A stretch of 48,384 nucleotides of DNA from Chara braunii (GCA_003427395.1 BFEA01000204.1:134185-182568), one strand, 5' to 3'; positions 21,423 to 31,735 are shown, counted from the stretch's first letter. The notes: generated by a model from the letters alone, not told the origin. Program-made: numbers and translations.

Positions 21423-21847
21423 CAACGTCTGAGCTGTTGTATTTAGTGTATAATAGTCAGGCAGGTAGGAGTAGGGGGTAGAGATCTGAGGAAAGTGGAC
21501 TTGAGTAGTGTATTTCTGGGAGGGGGGGACGGGGGGAGGATGGGGGGGGGGGGGGGGAAATAAGTGGTAGGCATATGCTGGGGGTACTTTGCAGAAGCAA
21601 ATTCGGTGGGTAGGGTTTATGGATAGCACAGATTCAGTACTGGACGAGCTTAGATCTCTGAAATACGTGCATGCTTTCTCGAGGTGGGTAACAACTAAAA
21701 GAGTAGACTTGCTACATTGCTATTATTCCAAGTCTTTTGTGTAAGTGTAGGATGAGGTTTTGGGGGTAGCGCATGGTTGGGATATGGGGAAGGTGTAGGA
21801 TCAATTGATAAACATATAGGTAAAGACCGAGGTACTCGGGATTTGAA
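21423..21847. other. Unassigned stretch with G-rich run
   Basis: Contains a strongly G-rich segment (21,517-21,558, including 17 consecutive G) with G-quadruplex potential. No gene recognised. Confidence 0.5.
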
Positions 21848-22185
21848 CTATGCATTCATATGACAAACTGGAATCAGGCCAAGGTGGACATTAGAACAGG
21901 TGACCCCTGCCACCAGGTCCCCTAGGGGACTCCTGCTGCTAAGCGACTGGGTACCATTTGAGTGTTTCCCGGCTAGCAGAGGGATCCTCGGAGGAGATTG
22001 AGTTTTGAGGTGGGCATTTTCTCCAAGGTCCCTCCCTTGATAGGCGTCTCGAGCCCTGAGGGTAAGGCCCCCTTCTTCCTGTCCATGGTATGTTCCCATG
22101 CTTGCCCATGATAAGTAACCGGACTGTTGTTCCCCAGAATAGAAGGGGCGTATGTTTTTTGGGGGAAAAACAAAAACAAAACGCA
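21848..22185 (+). mobile_element. LINE 3' end with A-rich tail
   Basis: Noncoding sequence ends in CCCCAGAATAGAAGGGGC (22,132-22,149), TGTTTTTTGGGGG and an A-rich tail (22,165-22,181). The same terminal words recur at 23,033-23,062. Only the 3' terminus is present. Confidence 0.6.
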
Positions 22186-22199
22186 AATGGCATAGGACA

Positions 22200-23086
22200 G
22201 TCGTTTGCTGGACTAGTCCTATCCCTACTAGACAGGAATAACAGCCAAACATGGAATGAGTGTCCGGTGCTGTACAAAGAGGGCCTATGGAAAATGTACA
22301 ACTACGAGCACATTGGGAAACAAAAAGGTAAAGTGGACTCAAAAGCTGGCATTGTGGAAGAAGATCCAGATTAGGTGTCGGCTTCCCGAAACCGCAGACG
22401 CAGTATACAACCAGCTTCTTTTTGATAACCACTTCACTTGTGACGAGGCAGGGGACCCCTTCCCATGGCAGGGGCTGCGAGGAACATACGGATGGAAGTG
22501 GGCAGAACAGGGCAGCTATAAGGTGGAGCACCGGTGGGACGAAGAGTGGAAGGATTGGTGAACAGATGGAGAAATGGAGGCGTCCCTGCAGGGACAGATG
22601 AGGAGGGGGCAACGTGTTAAAGAATTGAGAGAGGCTATCCCCCGTCAGTGGGTTGAGAACTTGAGATGCTAAAGAAGGATGACATAGCAGCCAGACAGCG
22701 GGTTAAGCTCAAGGAAAGAATGGCACCCTAGAGGTTCTACAGGGTTGAACAGGTTTTATCGGGCGGAAATCTGGAAGCCACCGAGTGGCAAATGAGGTCG
22801 GGCTTGGGACGGGAGGGAATGGGGGAACCAATGCAAGATGCAGTAACACAGCGAGGGCACGCCACGAAAAGGATAGCATGAGCCCTGGTGGAGACAGTAG
22901 CCGTGTGCGAAGGACGAAAGAAGCCGATAGGACAATACCTGCCATTTTGAGTGGCTTCCAGGCTGAGGGACCTGACATGGAACCCAGGGGAGTGGGAATG
23001 GCCGCCCCAGAGTATGCATAAGAAGACCATGCCCCCCAGAATAGAAGGGGCTTTGTGTTTTTTGGGTAAAAAAATAAATAAATAAA
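22200..23086 (+). pseudogene. LINE post-RT segment plus 3' end
   Basis: The plus frame at 22,256-22,561 includes NQLLFDNHFTCDEAGDPF and VEHRWDEEWKDW, which align by eye with RQPLFGNRNITDSNGR and the IKDI-stop-DSGNKDW stretch of the LINE at 46.5-46.65 kb. At the Trp of HRWDEEW the other copy has the TAG stop. After a stop at 22,559 the sequence is noncoding and closes with CCCCAGAATAGAAGGGGC (23,033-23,050), TGTTTTTTGGG and an AAATAAATAAATAAA tail (to about 23,085). A LINE copy with its zf-RVT region missing or degraded. Confidence 0.6.
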
Positions 23087-24327
23087 ATGAAAAGGAGGTA
23101 CAAAGAAAGCTCACATGACAAGGTTGCGGCGCGGGACCGCAAGGTAGACCTGCAGCATGCATATATAATCTCAAAAGAAAAAGACAAGCTTAAGAAGAGA
23201 CCTATTGTTCCTTCATTTGCCAGTCCTTTTCGCGCTGCGTCAGGCCTCTTGTCTACCGCTTTGAATATGCTGATCAAGTGTGTGTCGGTTCCGCACTTCA
23301 ATCTGCAGGAGATTGGAGAGTTGAAAAAGATGTATGCAGAGTCAACCAGGATGGTGCTAAGCTGGGAAATGGGCGATTTGGATTCGAGGCCCGTGCGTAT
23401 GATATTAAGGAAATTTTGACACAACTGCCCCATGCAAAGATCAGTCGGGCGGTGAACTGGATTGTGGACATTTTTCATAAACAGGGCATCAGATGGATCT
23501 GCATTAATTTGCAGAAGAAGCTGGCAACTTTTGGTAAGTCTAACGGGGAGGCTAAAAAAAAAAAAAAAAAAAAAAAAAAAGGCTGGGTGGAAGTCCCTGT
23601 GATTGAGCAAGCTAGGGCTGCTTGTGGATTATCAATTGGGCAATACCTTTTCCTTGGTCTGCGGAGTGGTCCTGCGGTAGGAAAAGGGCATCCCTATGGG
23701 TGGGGGTGCTAGTCCTCCACTTGCGCGTGTGATGTGTATGCTCGCAGAGTTCCAGTTTTTGTTGTTCCTCGGATTGGATGCAAAGTATATCATCGGGAAA
23801 CGATATGTTGATGATCTCCTGAATGTATCATTCTTTCAAATTGACGAACCTGAGGAACTGCGGAAAGCCAAGGAATGATTGGATCTGGTCATCAGCTGCT
23901 ACCCGGAAGGGTTGCAGCTCGAGCAAACGGACCCCGACAATGGGGTACTGGATTTCCTCGAGACCAGATCAGTGGTTGGTGGTGAGCCCACTACAGTGTT
24001 GATGTCGCATGAGTTTTAAAACGAGGACACAATCTGGAGCGATGGATCACTGCGATTCCGAACCTAGAAGGATTTCTCATCGTTTGGACCTCGCATGGCA
24101 AAGTTTGCCACAGTTGCCAATACGATCGTCAGGATTGTTGGTAACTTGAACGATTTGGGAATAACAGTTCTGAATATCCTCACTCTGGTGGAGGAACTCT
24201 GGAAATTGAATTACCCAGGGAAAGTGGTCCTGGCGGGTATCTGGTGGATGGTCCGCCGAGAAAAGGACTCTGTCTGGGAGCAAATATGGCTGATTGTCGA
24301 CAAGTGGCTGCGAGAGAGGACCCAATA
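23087..24327 (+). pseudogene. Penelope-like element reverse transcriptase (broken)
   Basis: The reverse transcriptase of a Penelope-like element, which would prime at target DNA. Plus-strand order: N-terminal RT region with KDKLKKRPIVPSFASPFR (about 23,180-23,235), motif A region YDIKEILTQLPH with its Asp (23,400-23,435, other frame), a lysine run from a poly(A) tract (23,553-23,580), motif B GIPMGGGASPPLA (23,689-23,727), motif C with RYVDDLL (23,803-23,823), then a thumb-like helical region (NLNDLGITVLNILTL and LWKLNYPGKVV) to the stop at 24,325. Frames change twice, and stops lie at 23,876 and about 24,018. No GIY-YIG endonuclease is visible downstream. The RxVDD box and the order of motifs favour Penelope over LINE or gypsy RTs. 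Confidence 0.7.
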
Positions 24328-25340
24328 GGGCCTGGCCTGGGCTGAGGGGATTTGCAAAGTTGTGGGTTGTCCCGTAGACGGTGTGCATCTAGCATCCCAA
24401 AGCGGTTGATTTTCTGAGCACTGCTGGCCTATGTAACGCACGAGCTAGCAGCATCAGCTTTGTTACACGTATCTCACCGCGACACGGNGCTAGCAGCATC
24501 AGCTTTGTTACACGTATCTCACCGCGACACGGAGGATCGAGCTCCTTAACATCTGATGGGTAGTGCCCATTCAACCAGGGAACCATGGATGAATGTGGTT
24601 GCAATTTTGGGGGCCCGGCAAGTGAACCTCACACCTTCCCGATGCGAGATGCTCTCATTGAACTCACAACGTTTTCTTTGTGGCATAGTGGCATATGTTT
24701 AAGCCCTGAACTCGGACGAAAGGACGGGCCAGGTGAGTAAAATGGGTTTTTGCATCCTAAGGAAAACGGTACTGAATCTGCCAACCTTTACTTGCACTGG
24801 GCGCCGCAAATCTGCCCCGCGCCTCGGGACAGGTTAACAGATGTCTAGGTTCTTCCCGCTGAGGTGGGGCCTGGAGTCCTGATGTCACTTACTGAGTCGG
24901 CCGGGTAAGAAATTTGCCACCTCACTGGCGCGCGCGGTACGATGGAAATGATTCTCTCTCTAATGGTACGATGTTCAGCAGGGTGTTATTCCTCCAAACC
25001 TGAAAGTTGTTTTGTTCTTTCCGGCAGTAACCTCGCATGGCAAGCTGTTCCAGATTCACGAAGTCTTGTGGAAATTGTGAGGTGCGAGTCTACACTAGGA
25101 GCTCCAAGGTGACTTCCTACCCCCCCAGGCCAAGAAAGCTCCGTATCATTTGTTTCGGTTCCCCTCTCCTGCCCCCCAAAAAAGGAGTGTGGCACCCTTG
25201 AGGCAGTTTTTTCTGAGAACTGCAGTTGTTCTTGAAGTTGTTTCTCATAGGTTTTCGCAGGTTTGGTAATCGACTGATTGTTTTCTTAGCCGAAGCCGGG
25301 TAATGGCCCCAGAACTTCAAATGTGTTACATATTCTCAGT
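24328..25340. other. Unassigned stretch with an assembly duplication
   Basis: No gene recognised. It includes the 44-bp duplication around an N at 24,488 (listed separately). Frames on both strands are short and not domain-like. Confidence 0.4.
24444..24532. repeat. 44-bp exact duplication around a single N
   Basis: The 44 bases at 24,444-24,487 (starting GCTAGCAGCATCAGC) are repeated exactly at 24,489-24,532, with one N between. This is the pattern left when two overlapping contigs are scaffolded with a placeholder base and not merged. The true genome most likely has one copy. Confidence 0.85.
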
Positions 25341-25344
25341 TGTA

Positions 25345-25425
25345 CTTCAAAGAGATGCTGAGCCCGGTTCTCAGCACGTGATGCTCCCCACGAATAGATT
25401 GCCCCCCCCCCCAAAAAAAAAAGAG
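25345..25425 (+). mobile_element. LINE-like 3' end remnant
   Basis: GCTGAGCCCGGTTCTCAGCA and GATGCTCCCCACGAATAGAT match the terminal words at 15,020-15,115, followed by C-run and A-run (25,403-25,422). Only the end of the element is present. Confidence 0.5.
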
Positions 25426-25979
25426 ACTAACCCAACTCAATGGCATAGGAAGGACCTGGCCCTGGGGAGCTCACAATTCAACCTGGAGAGGTACTCGGAC
25501 CATTACCCAGCAGCTTACCTTATGTTTTCTCTACGGTATTGGGAAAGAAACTTTTATTTCCCTTCTTTCCCTGTTTGTTTGATTACAGCGATGAAGGGGG
25601 AGAGAGGAGGGGGCAATAAGAAAAAGAAATGAAAACAAAACATGTCTAAGAAAGGAATTGTCCAAGTTTGGGGAGCTCACAAATCATTGGTTTCAGCTCA
25701 CCGTGTTTGGTGGGGCTCGCACTGTGTCGCCTCCATGGGCACATACCCTTGTTGGTGAAACTCTCAGCCGCCTACATAATGATGGTGAAATACGGGAAAG
25801 CCGGCGCCAAGGCTCCTGATTCTGTTTCTCCTGTGAACTTTCCCGCCATCGGCGTGGAAGCTCATCACTTTCGTCGAACACAGTTTCCGGCCGTCGCTGT
25901 GAAAACATGAGCAGCAGCAGTTCATGGTACAGGATTCCAATCATAAATCAAAAGGATTCACTCTGCAGTGTATCAGGCA
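25426..25979. other. Unassigned stretch
   Basis: No recognised gene or repeat. Short frames at 25,668-25,910 (plus) and 25,693-25,944 (minus) mirror each other and neither is supported. Confidence 0.4.
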
Positions 25980-25989
25980 ATTACTAGTA

Positions 25990-26363
25990 TGAAACGGAAC
26001 ACGAAAGACAGCTCAGACTTTATTGAATTATACTCGTCACACAAGGACCTTCCTGGATGTATTTCTAGAGGCAAGTATGGTCAGATTCAGTCGAGAGAGT
26101 CCACAACAGGGACTGTCTGCGATGTACAGGACAGCATATATGACCTGACTCAGCCGACGTAGTCCTCATTGCAATGGTCTCACATGCAGTTGTCATCAAA
26201 CAAACTCAGTAGAGATTGTTCAATAGTTTTCCAAACACGCATGAGTAGCGAGTACCAAAAGAACAACCAACTTGTTTTATTTCAAAATTTTACATGGCTG
26301 AAAAGTCTGACCACTCCTTCGGCCCAGCGACGTCCACCAGTCAACAGCTTCAGATATGTCTTG

Positions 26364-26453
<90 letters not shown>

Positions 26454-27400
26454 AGTATGTACAAGGTCTCCCTCTCTTCCTCGAGTATGTACTCGATCTC
26501 TTCCCTCTCATGTATGTACACTCTCCCTCTCTGCCTCACGCTCTCTATGTCTAGATCTATCCCTGAATACACCCGCCTCCTTGGTCTCCAGCGGCTATGG
26601 CCGCCTTCCTCTTCGTCGCCTCCAACTTGCTTCGCGTTGTCGTCCACATTATCACAAGGCACAGGGTCGCGATGGTTGCACAAGCCGCGCAGTGCTTCCG
26701 CAACATGCAACTCTGAATGAATCCCCAAGGCTCTGAGCGTGCTTATATAGTTGCATGGACTGGGGTTGTCTGCCTGGACCGGTACCGGCCGCTTGGGCCT
26801 GTGTGCAGTGGACTGCATGTTTCTTGGGTACCGGTGCCTTCCGGAAGGTCCTGCTGCAAGGTTGGACTTTCGACTTCTGGACTTTTCCTTTGGTACCAGG
26901 CCCAACCAGTAACGACTTGACTTCTGGACTCTTCAAGCCCAACAGGTAGACGTCGACTTCTAGACCTTTCTTGACTTGGGCCTACCACTGCTCGAAACTA
27001 GACCCACTTCTAACTGGACTGGACCTCTAAATTCGACTGGAAGCTTCTGGACTGGGCCCCTGGCCCTCAGGTGTTTTAGCATTTTTCCTGTGAGGGGCGC
27101 ATGGCCCTCAACTCTTCGAATTTGGCCCAGGCCTAAGGGCTCGAGATTTTCTGAGGCTCGACAAGGCCTGGGCTAAAAGTCACGTGATCCTTTCATCATG
27201 TGGGAATGACACCCGGAATGTTGATTGGCCTTTGGTTGAAAAGAGGATAGGAATGGCAGGTCCGAGTTTATTAGAGCATACACTTCAACAAGGACTTTCA
27301 GACCTATTTCACAAGACAAATAATAAGCCAGATTCAGTTGAAAAGAGTCCACAACAGGACTTTATGGGGTGTTAAGGACCGAATTCAATTAGAATATTAC
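25990..27400 (+). repeat. Pair of diverged direct repeats flanking CT-headed repeat copy 2
   Basis: A ~125-bp segment at about 25,995-26,125 (words CTTTATTGAATTATAC, ACACAAGGACCTTCC, CAGATTCAGTCGAGAGAGTC) recurs in the same orientation at about 27,265-27,375 (GTTTATTAGAGCATAC, AACAAGGACTTTCAG, CAGATTCAGTTGAAAAGAGT). The two copies bracket CT-headed copy 2. Direct flanking repeats of this kind could be parts of tandem LTRs or two insertions of one family. Confidence 0.5.
26367..27170 (+). repeat. CT-headed dispersed repeat, copy 2
   Basis: (CT)n at about 26,367-26,451 is followed by GCGGCTATGGCCGCC (26,591-26,605), GCAGTGCTTCCGCAACATGC (26,690-26,709), the TATA-like word GCTTATATAG (26,741-26,750) and a 3' part rich in GACTTCTGGACT words (26,865-27,060). 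The order matches copies 1 and 3. Open frames through the CT tract are Ser-Leu repeats only. Confidence 0.55.
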
Positions 27401-28116
27401 TCCGCCTAGACAGATAGATTGGCAGCCCTTAGGAACGTGCGACCAACAAGATGATGCCTCAGCTTTTGCTTCTTGAAGGTGGCGCAGCATAAGCAAATTC
27501 CACTGTGTGCTGTGTCACGCACGCCACAACCGAAGTTTTGGACAGCAGTCTGATGGGTGAGATGGGTGACCATCTAGCACGGTTCAGGTTTAGAGAACAC
27601 TTGCTATGGCTGAATAGAGAGACTTGAGAACCATGACCTTAGTGTTTTGATGGAAAAGGTAAGGCTACCATCTTCCCCCGAGTAGAATGCAGGCACCGAC
27701 CGTGCATTCTATTGGGGGAAGGTGGCAGTCTACTCATGGAAAACGTGAGGCAGAAGGGGATGACTGATCATTGCAAGAAGAAAATGTCATTATTGACTCA
27801 TTAGTTTCTAAAAGAGTACAGGCATACTCATGTTATAAATTTCTCAGTCGAATCTCCCTAGAGGCTAGAACTAGATCCAAATTCACATGAAAATTTATGA
27901 AAAAGTCCAAATATGAGGCCAATTGCCGTCCAGTTTCAGAAAGCAGCCTGCATCCTCAAAGATTCAAATTCACATGACATTACCCGAATACGGGGCCAAT
28001 CGCTGTGCAGTCCTCAATCCTCGCTTTATCCCTGGTCTACATCTGCATGGGTGTGACGAGTGGAATGCTCAGTTTTTACCCTGTTTTTAATTTAGGTTTC
28101 CGCTCCAAGGGACAGA
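27401..28116. other. Unassigned stretch containing a strong hairpin
   Basis: No gene recognised. It includes the hairpin at 27,664-27,727 and a local duplication: CAAATTCACATGA occurs at about 27,877 and 27,965, each followed by AATACGGGGCCAAT- or AATATGAGGCCAAT-type sequence. Confidence 0.4.
27664..27727. repeat. Long hairpin, ~26-bp stem
   Basis: The left arm 27,664-27,691 (GCTACCATCTTCCCCC and GAGTAGAATGCA) pairs with 27,703-27,727 (TGCATTCTA and TTGGGGGAAGGTGGCA) around an 11-nt loop, with one bulge and a few G-U or mismatch positions. It has the size of a small-RNA precursor stem. Part of the right arm recurs at about 30,054-30,075 (TTCTATTCGGGGGAAGACAG), so it may belong to a dispersed repeat instead. 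Confidence 0.6.
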
Positions 28117-28228
28117 TTCAGGGTGATTCTCTTTTCTTTTCTTTTTTTTTTTCTTTTTTTTCTTTTTTTTCTTTTTTTTTTATTTGGACCATTTCTCGAT
28201 TTATGTGTGTCATCCTTGCGCAAGGGCC

Positions 28229-28260
<32 letters not shown>

Positions 28261-28295
28261 ACGGATGTCCCGAAGGACTTTCAGGGTGATTCTCT
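28117..28295 (-). mobile_element. Retroposition unit: U6 copy, A-rich tail and target-site duplications
   Basis: The 16-bp word TTCAGGGTGATTCTCT occurs exactly at 28,117-28,132 and 28,280-28,295. Between the copies lie, on the minus strand, a U6 snRNA sequence and an A-rich tail (28,133-28,181). This is the classic structure left by LINE-mediated reverse transcription of a cellular RNA. Confidence 0.9.
28182..28278 (-). pseudogene. U6: U6 snRNA retropseudogene
   Basis: U6 is the catalytic snRNA of the spliceosome. The minus-strand sequence begins GTCCTTCGGGACATCCG, the plant-type 5' hairpin with one base pair fewer than the usual CCC/GGG version. It keeps AAAATTGGAACGATACAGAG including the ACAGAGA box, then GATTAGCATGG, TGCGCAAGGATGAC and the plant-type end AAATCGAGAAATGGTCC. 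About 97 nt against roughly 102 for the gene. Where a real gene has a T-run pol III terminator this copy has an A-rich tail, and it is bounded by target-site duplications. It is therefore a processed copy, probably without its own promoter. Few substitutions suggest a recent insertion. Confidence 0.93.
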
Positions 28296-29006
28296 AACTT
28301 AGTCTAACTACTCCATCTTTCACGTGATAATTTGTGGGGTCCACAGCCTACCAATTTCGTGATTCTTTCGAAAGTATAGCTGTACCACCTCCATCTCAGG
28401 AGAAAGGTCCCACTTGCACGGATTAAGGGACCTCATCCCAAGGATACTACGGGATCGGATGGGCAAGTTTGGTCACTGTTGCACCTGACCCCCTCCAAAA
28501 AATATTGGGACAAGAGTAGGGTGTTTGAGGCATTTTGTTTAGGGAATTGAGTTGTGGGGATGAAGTTTTAGGACCGGGCATCCTTTTCCAATAATGACAA
28601 ACCTAGAAATTTCGTTTTGGTTGTGGAGCCCCAATGACCTCAAGGGAAATTGTTGAAGTAATGTTGTTGAGCACAAGCCTTAGTCACACTAGGACTTTTT
28701 GACTCATCTTTGGACCTAATTGCCGTCCCATGCAAGGCAAAGTCGTAATTTCCGTCAGATGCATCCATAAAATTTCTACTGTGAGTATGCTCTTTGCAAT
28801 GGACCTCGCAATTCCAAACCAACTCGCACATCCAAAACGAGAGCATACACATGAGAGTTCACACCACACCCGAGAGAGAACACATGAATCAGCGCCAGAC
28901 GTAATTCCGCTCAAAAATATGAGAATATACAACTGGAGAGTAATGAGAGTTCAAGTATCCAGCGACAACTGCCGCGACTCAACACTGCAACTTGACAGAG
29001 GTCTGG

Positions 29007-29008
<2 letters not shown>
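28296..29008. other. Unassigned stretch
   Basis: No gene or repeat recognised. GAGAG-rich words near 28,868-28,880 lead towards the CT array. The CACATGAGAGTTCACAC word at about 28,848-28,864 resembles one near 1,400-1,416 (ATATGAGAGTTCACAC), so both CT-headed copies may share upstream sequence. Confidence 0.4.
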
Positions 29009-29063
<55 letters not shown>

Positions 29064-29064
29064 N

Positions 29065-29153
<89 letters not shown>

Positions 29154-29725
29154 TTGTATCACACAACCTTGCTCTGCGTTTAAGCTCTCTTTCTCTCTCC
29201 TCCCTAGGATCTACGCTGAATGTTGTGTCACTCCAACGTCGGCGGCTATGGTCGCTGTCTTCCTCCTCCCTACTACCATAGCTATGGTTGACTCTCGTAG
29301 CCAGGGCACTTGCTTCTTTCCCTGGCGTTTGCCCTCTGTCCAGGTCGCACTATCACACAAGCAACTAGCAGTGCTTCTGCAACTTGCGAATGAACAACTG
29401 GTCTCGCTTGGCACTGTAGCAGCTAAATATAGCTGCAGTTGACTGTATTTGCCTGCTTCGGACAGGTAGCGGTCGCCCGCAGACTCTGCTGGCCAAAATT
29501 GGTGTCCGCAAGTCTCCAGACTTTCATGGGACACTGCTGCAAATTTGGACTTCGGGACTTGACTTCCTCTGCAGATACTGGCCAACTTTTACCGACCTGC
29601 AATGTTTTGGTACCGCAGCCTACCGACTGATGGCGCTTCGACCTACGGACCCTATGACCTACGCTATCGGGACACCCTGGGACCGGGACCAACTGGGAAC
29701 TTCGGGGACTGACTGTGTGAAATCC
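29009..29725 (+). repeat. CT-headed dispersed repeat, copy 3
   Basis: (CT)n at 29,009-29,150 (with one N at 29,064) is followed by GGCGGCTATGGTCGCTG (29,241-29,257), the perfect palindrome ACCATAGCTATGGT (about 29,275), GCAGTGCTTCTGCAACTTGC (29,368-29,387), GCTAAATATAGCTGC (29,422-29,436), CCTGCTTCGGACAGG and the GACTT/GACCTACGG-rich 3' part ending in CCTGGGACCGGGACC (about 29,674). This is the most complete copy and best defines the family. Confidence 0.6.
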
Positions 29726-30408
29726 TTTCACGTATTATTATGTACTTAGAGCATACTCACACCACGACATTTTCAACTCATTTGTGGACATAATCGAGGT
29801 CGGTGCATCCAGGCCCAGCCCTTAAAGAGGTCAGGTACATCCGGGAAAGTCCTTTTGTATGGACTTTATTTTTAAGATGCAGTTGCGACCAGACATGGGT
29901 CGAGCTCAATCATTTCCACCGTACTTTTTTCTTTTTTTTTGACTCATGCAGCTGTTCCCTCCCCTCCCTACTGAAGAATCAAGGATAAGGTTCCGCTTGA
30001 CTGCAGGCGTCCCTCAAAGGCTCGAATAGATCGCACAGCCGTTATATGGTCGAGTGTTCTATTCGGGGGAAGACAGCAGGCTCTTCATTCCTGAGGAATC
30101 CAGCTAAGAGAGACCTCAGCTCAGGCTCCTCGGTGCTGAGCTGTGCTTGTAATGAGCTGAAATCTATGTTTGCTTCATCTGCGCCAAACTCCAGGCCCTG
30201 GGGCGAGGTCCCACTAGCAAAGAGGATTGGATTAAGCACCTGAATCTGGATGGGTTTTAACCAGACATGCAGAAAAAGCAGATCAATCACGATTTTATGC
30301 ACCCATGCAACAAACACGCGAAGATTAAGGCGTTAAATCGAGTCCCCTTTGCTAGTAGGACTTCGCAGATCTGACCTCACTGCACTGCCCACCTGGAAAG
30401 AAACACGA
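29726..30408 (-). other. Unassigned stretch with one protein-like open frame and an inverted repeat
   Basis: The minus frame at 30,042-30,317 has protein-like composition (SGTSPQGLEFGADEANIDF, LRSLLAGFLRNEEPAVF) and could be an exon: GATTCAG at its 5' side could be a splice acceptor. I do not recognise a family. An imperfect inverted repeat pairs about 30,203-30,236 (TCCCACTAGCAAAGAGGATT) with 30,331-30,366, which argues that part of it is repeat DNA. Confidence 0.3.
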
Positions 30409-31077
30409 GTCGGACTCTCAACCGAGGGTGAAAAGCACACTCTTCCGGGTAGAGGGGCAAGTACGTTGATGTCACTTTTGAGTATCGAGTGAGCGAAAAC
30501 ACACACGCACCAGCAAAGGAAACAGGCTCCAAGTTTGAAAAAGCAATGAAACTACCAACGGCCGTGGTGCCAGGCCAGGTGTCATAACAACAGGGGTCGA
30601 CCGTGGTGTCAGAGGGGGAAAGAAAAAAAGAAAATGCCCAACCAATTCTTCTCTACCCAAAGTGTCATTTCAAACTCAAGCCGTGATATCTTTGCGGGTG
30701 CATGTTTTTTTCTGCCTTTGCAAACTCAAAATCTGTCGCGTCCGCCATTGTTTCAAAGAAGTATCTGCCACTCCGTCATCAATCTCTGCCACGAAAGAAG
30801 AAGTCTCTGTCACTCCATCATCAGTCTCTGCCTGTGATGCCGTGGGATCTGCGTTACGGATATTTTCTGGAAATTTTGGTAGGATGGATGATAGCCTGCC
30901 GGTGACAAGCAAGCAACCTCTCACTTACGCATAATTTGTGACTCGAATAAGAATCCACCTAAGTGACACACAACCACCATTGCTGTTTTGCCCTTGCGAT
31001 CTTTGTTTTGTCAAACGCGCGAATTTGTTGAACCCAACTGCAGGCGATTATCCATTGTTGGGCTTCATCCCGCTTCA

Positions 31078-31080
<3 letters not shown>

Positions 31081-31145
<65 letters not shown>
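31081..31145. repeat. (CT)n microsatellite
   Basis: About 32 dinucleotide units in the segment that interrupts the 3' LTR. Confidence 0.95.
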
Positions 31146-31148
<3 letters not shown>

Positions 31149-31593
31149 ACACATGCTCAGTTGAGCAATGAATATGGAGCCAAGGATCCACAAAGTGATG
31201 ATAAGGACTCAAATGGACAACAACAAGCAATGCACATCCAGATACATATGAAAAATTGAAAATAGCATAATGTAGCACAACGGAAGATTCAAAATATAAG
31301 ACCTGACCTATCAGAGACCGACGTGACATCCCATCATACACCACACATGTGAGAAAGGGAGGAGGGACCTCATACATGGAAGCAAGGCCCCTCCTTGCAC
31401 ACACCCATGGGGGAGATACCACAGATGAAGAGATGGGGGAGAGGCGAGACGAAGATGGAGGTGAGGGAGAAGACCAAGATCGCGATAGCAAAGTCCAAAA
31501 ATAGTCCCCCTGCCGAATGTCCAATCAATGTCTGCCATAAAAATGTTGAATCAGATCCTGGGCCTTATTCCCGATGTAACCTCTGCATGTAAC

Positions 31594-31735
31594 CTCTCTC
31601 TCTCTCTCTCTCTGACGAAGAAGAAGAAGAAGAAGAAGAAGAAGAAGAAGAAGAAGAAGAAGAAGAAGGAGGCGGAGGAGGAGAAAGGAGGAAGGAGGAG
31701 AGATGGAGCGCGAGAGAAGAAGAAGAAGAAGATGT
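31594..31735. repeat. (CT)n followed by (GAA)n
   Basis: Ten CT units are followed by about 18 GAA units (31,613-31,668) and further imperfect purine triplets to about 31,735. CATGTAACCTCTCTCTC at 31,587 resembles CATGTAACTCTCTCTC at the outer edge of the 5' LTR (39,088). Confidence 0.9.
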
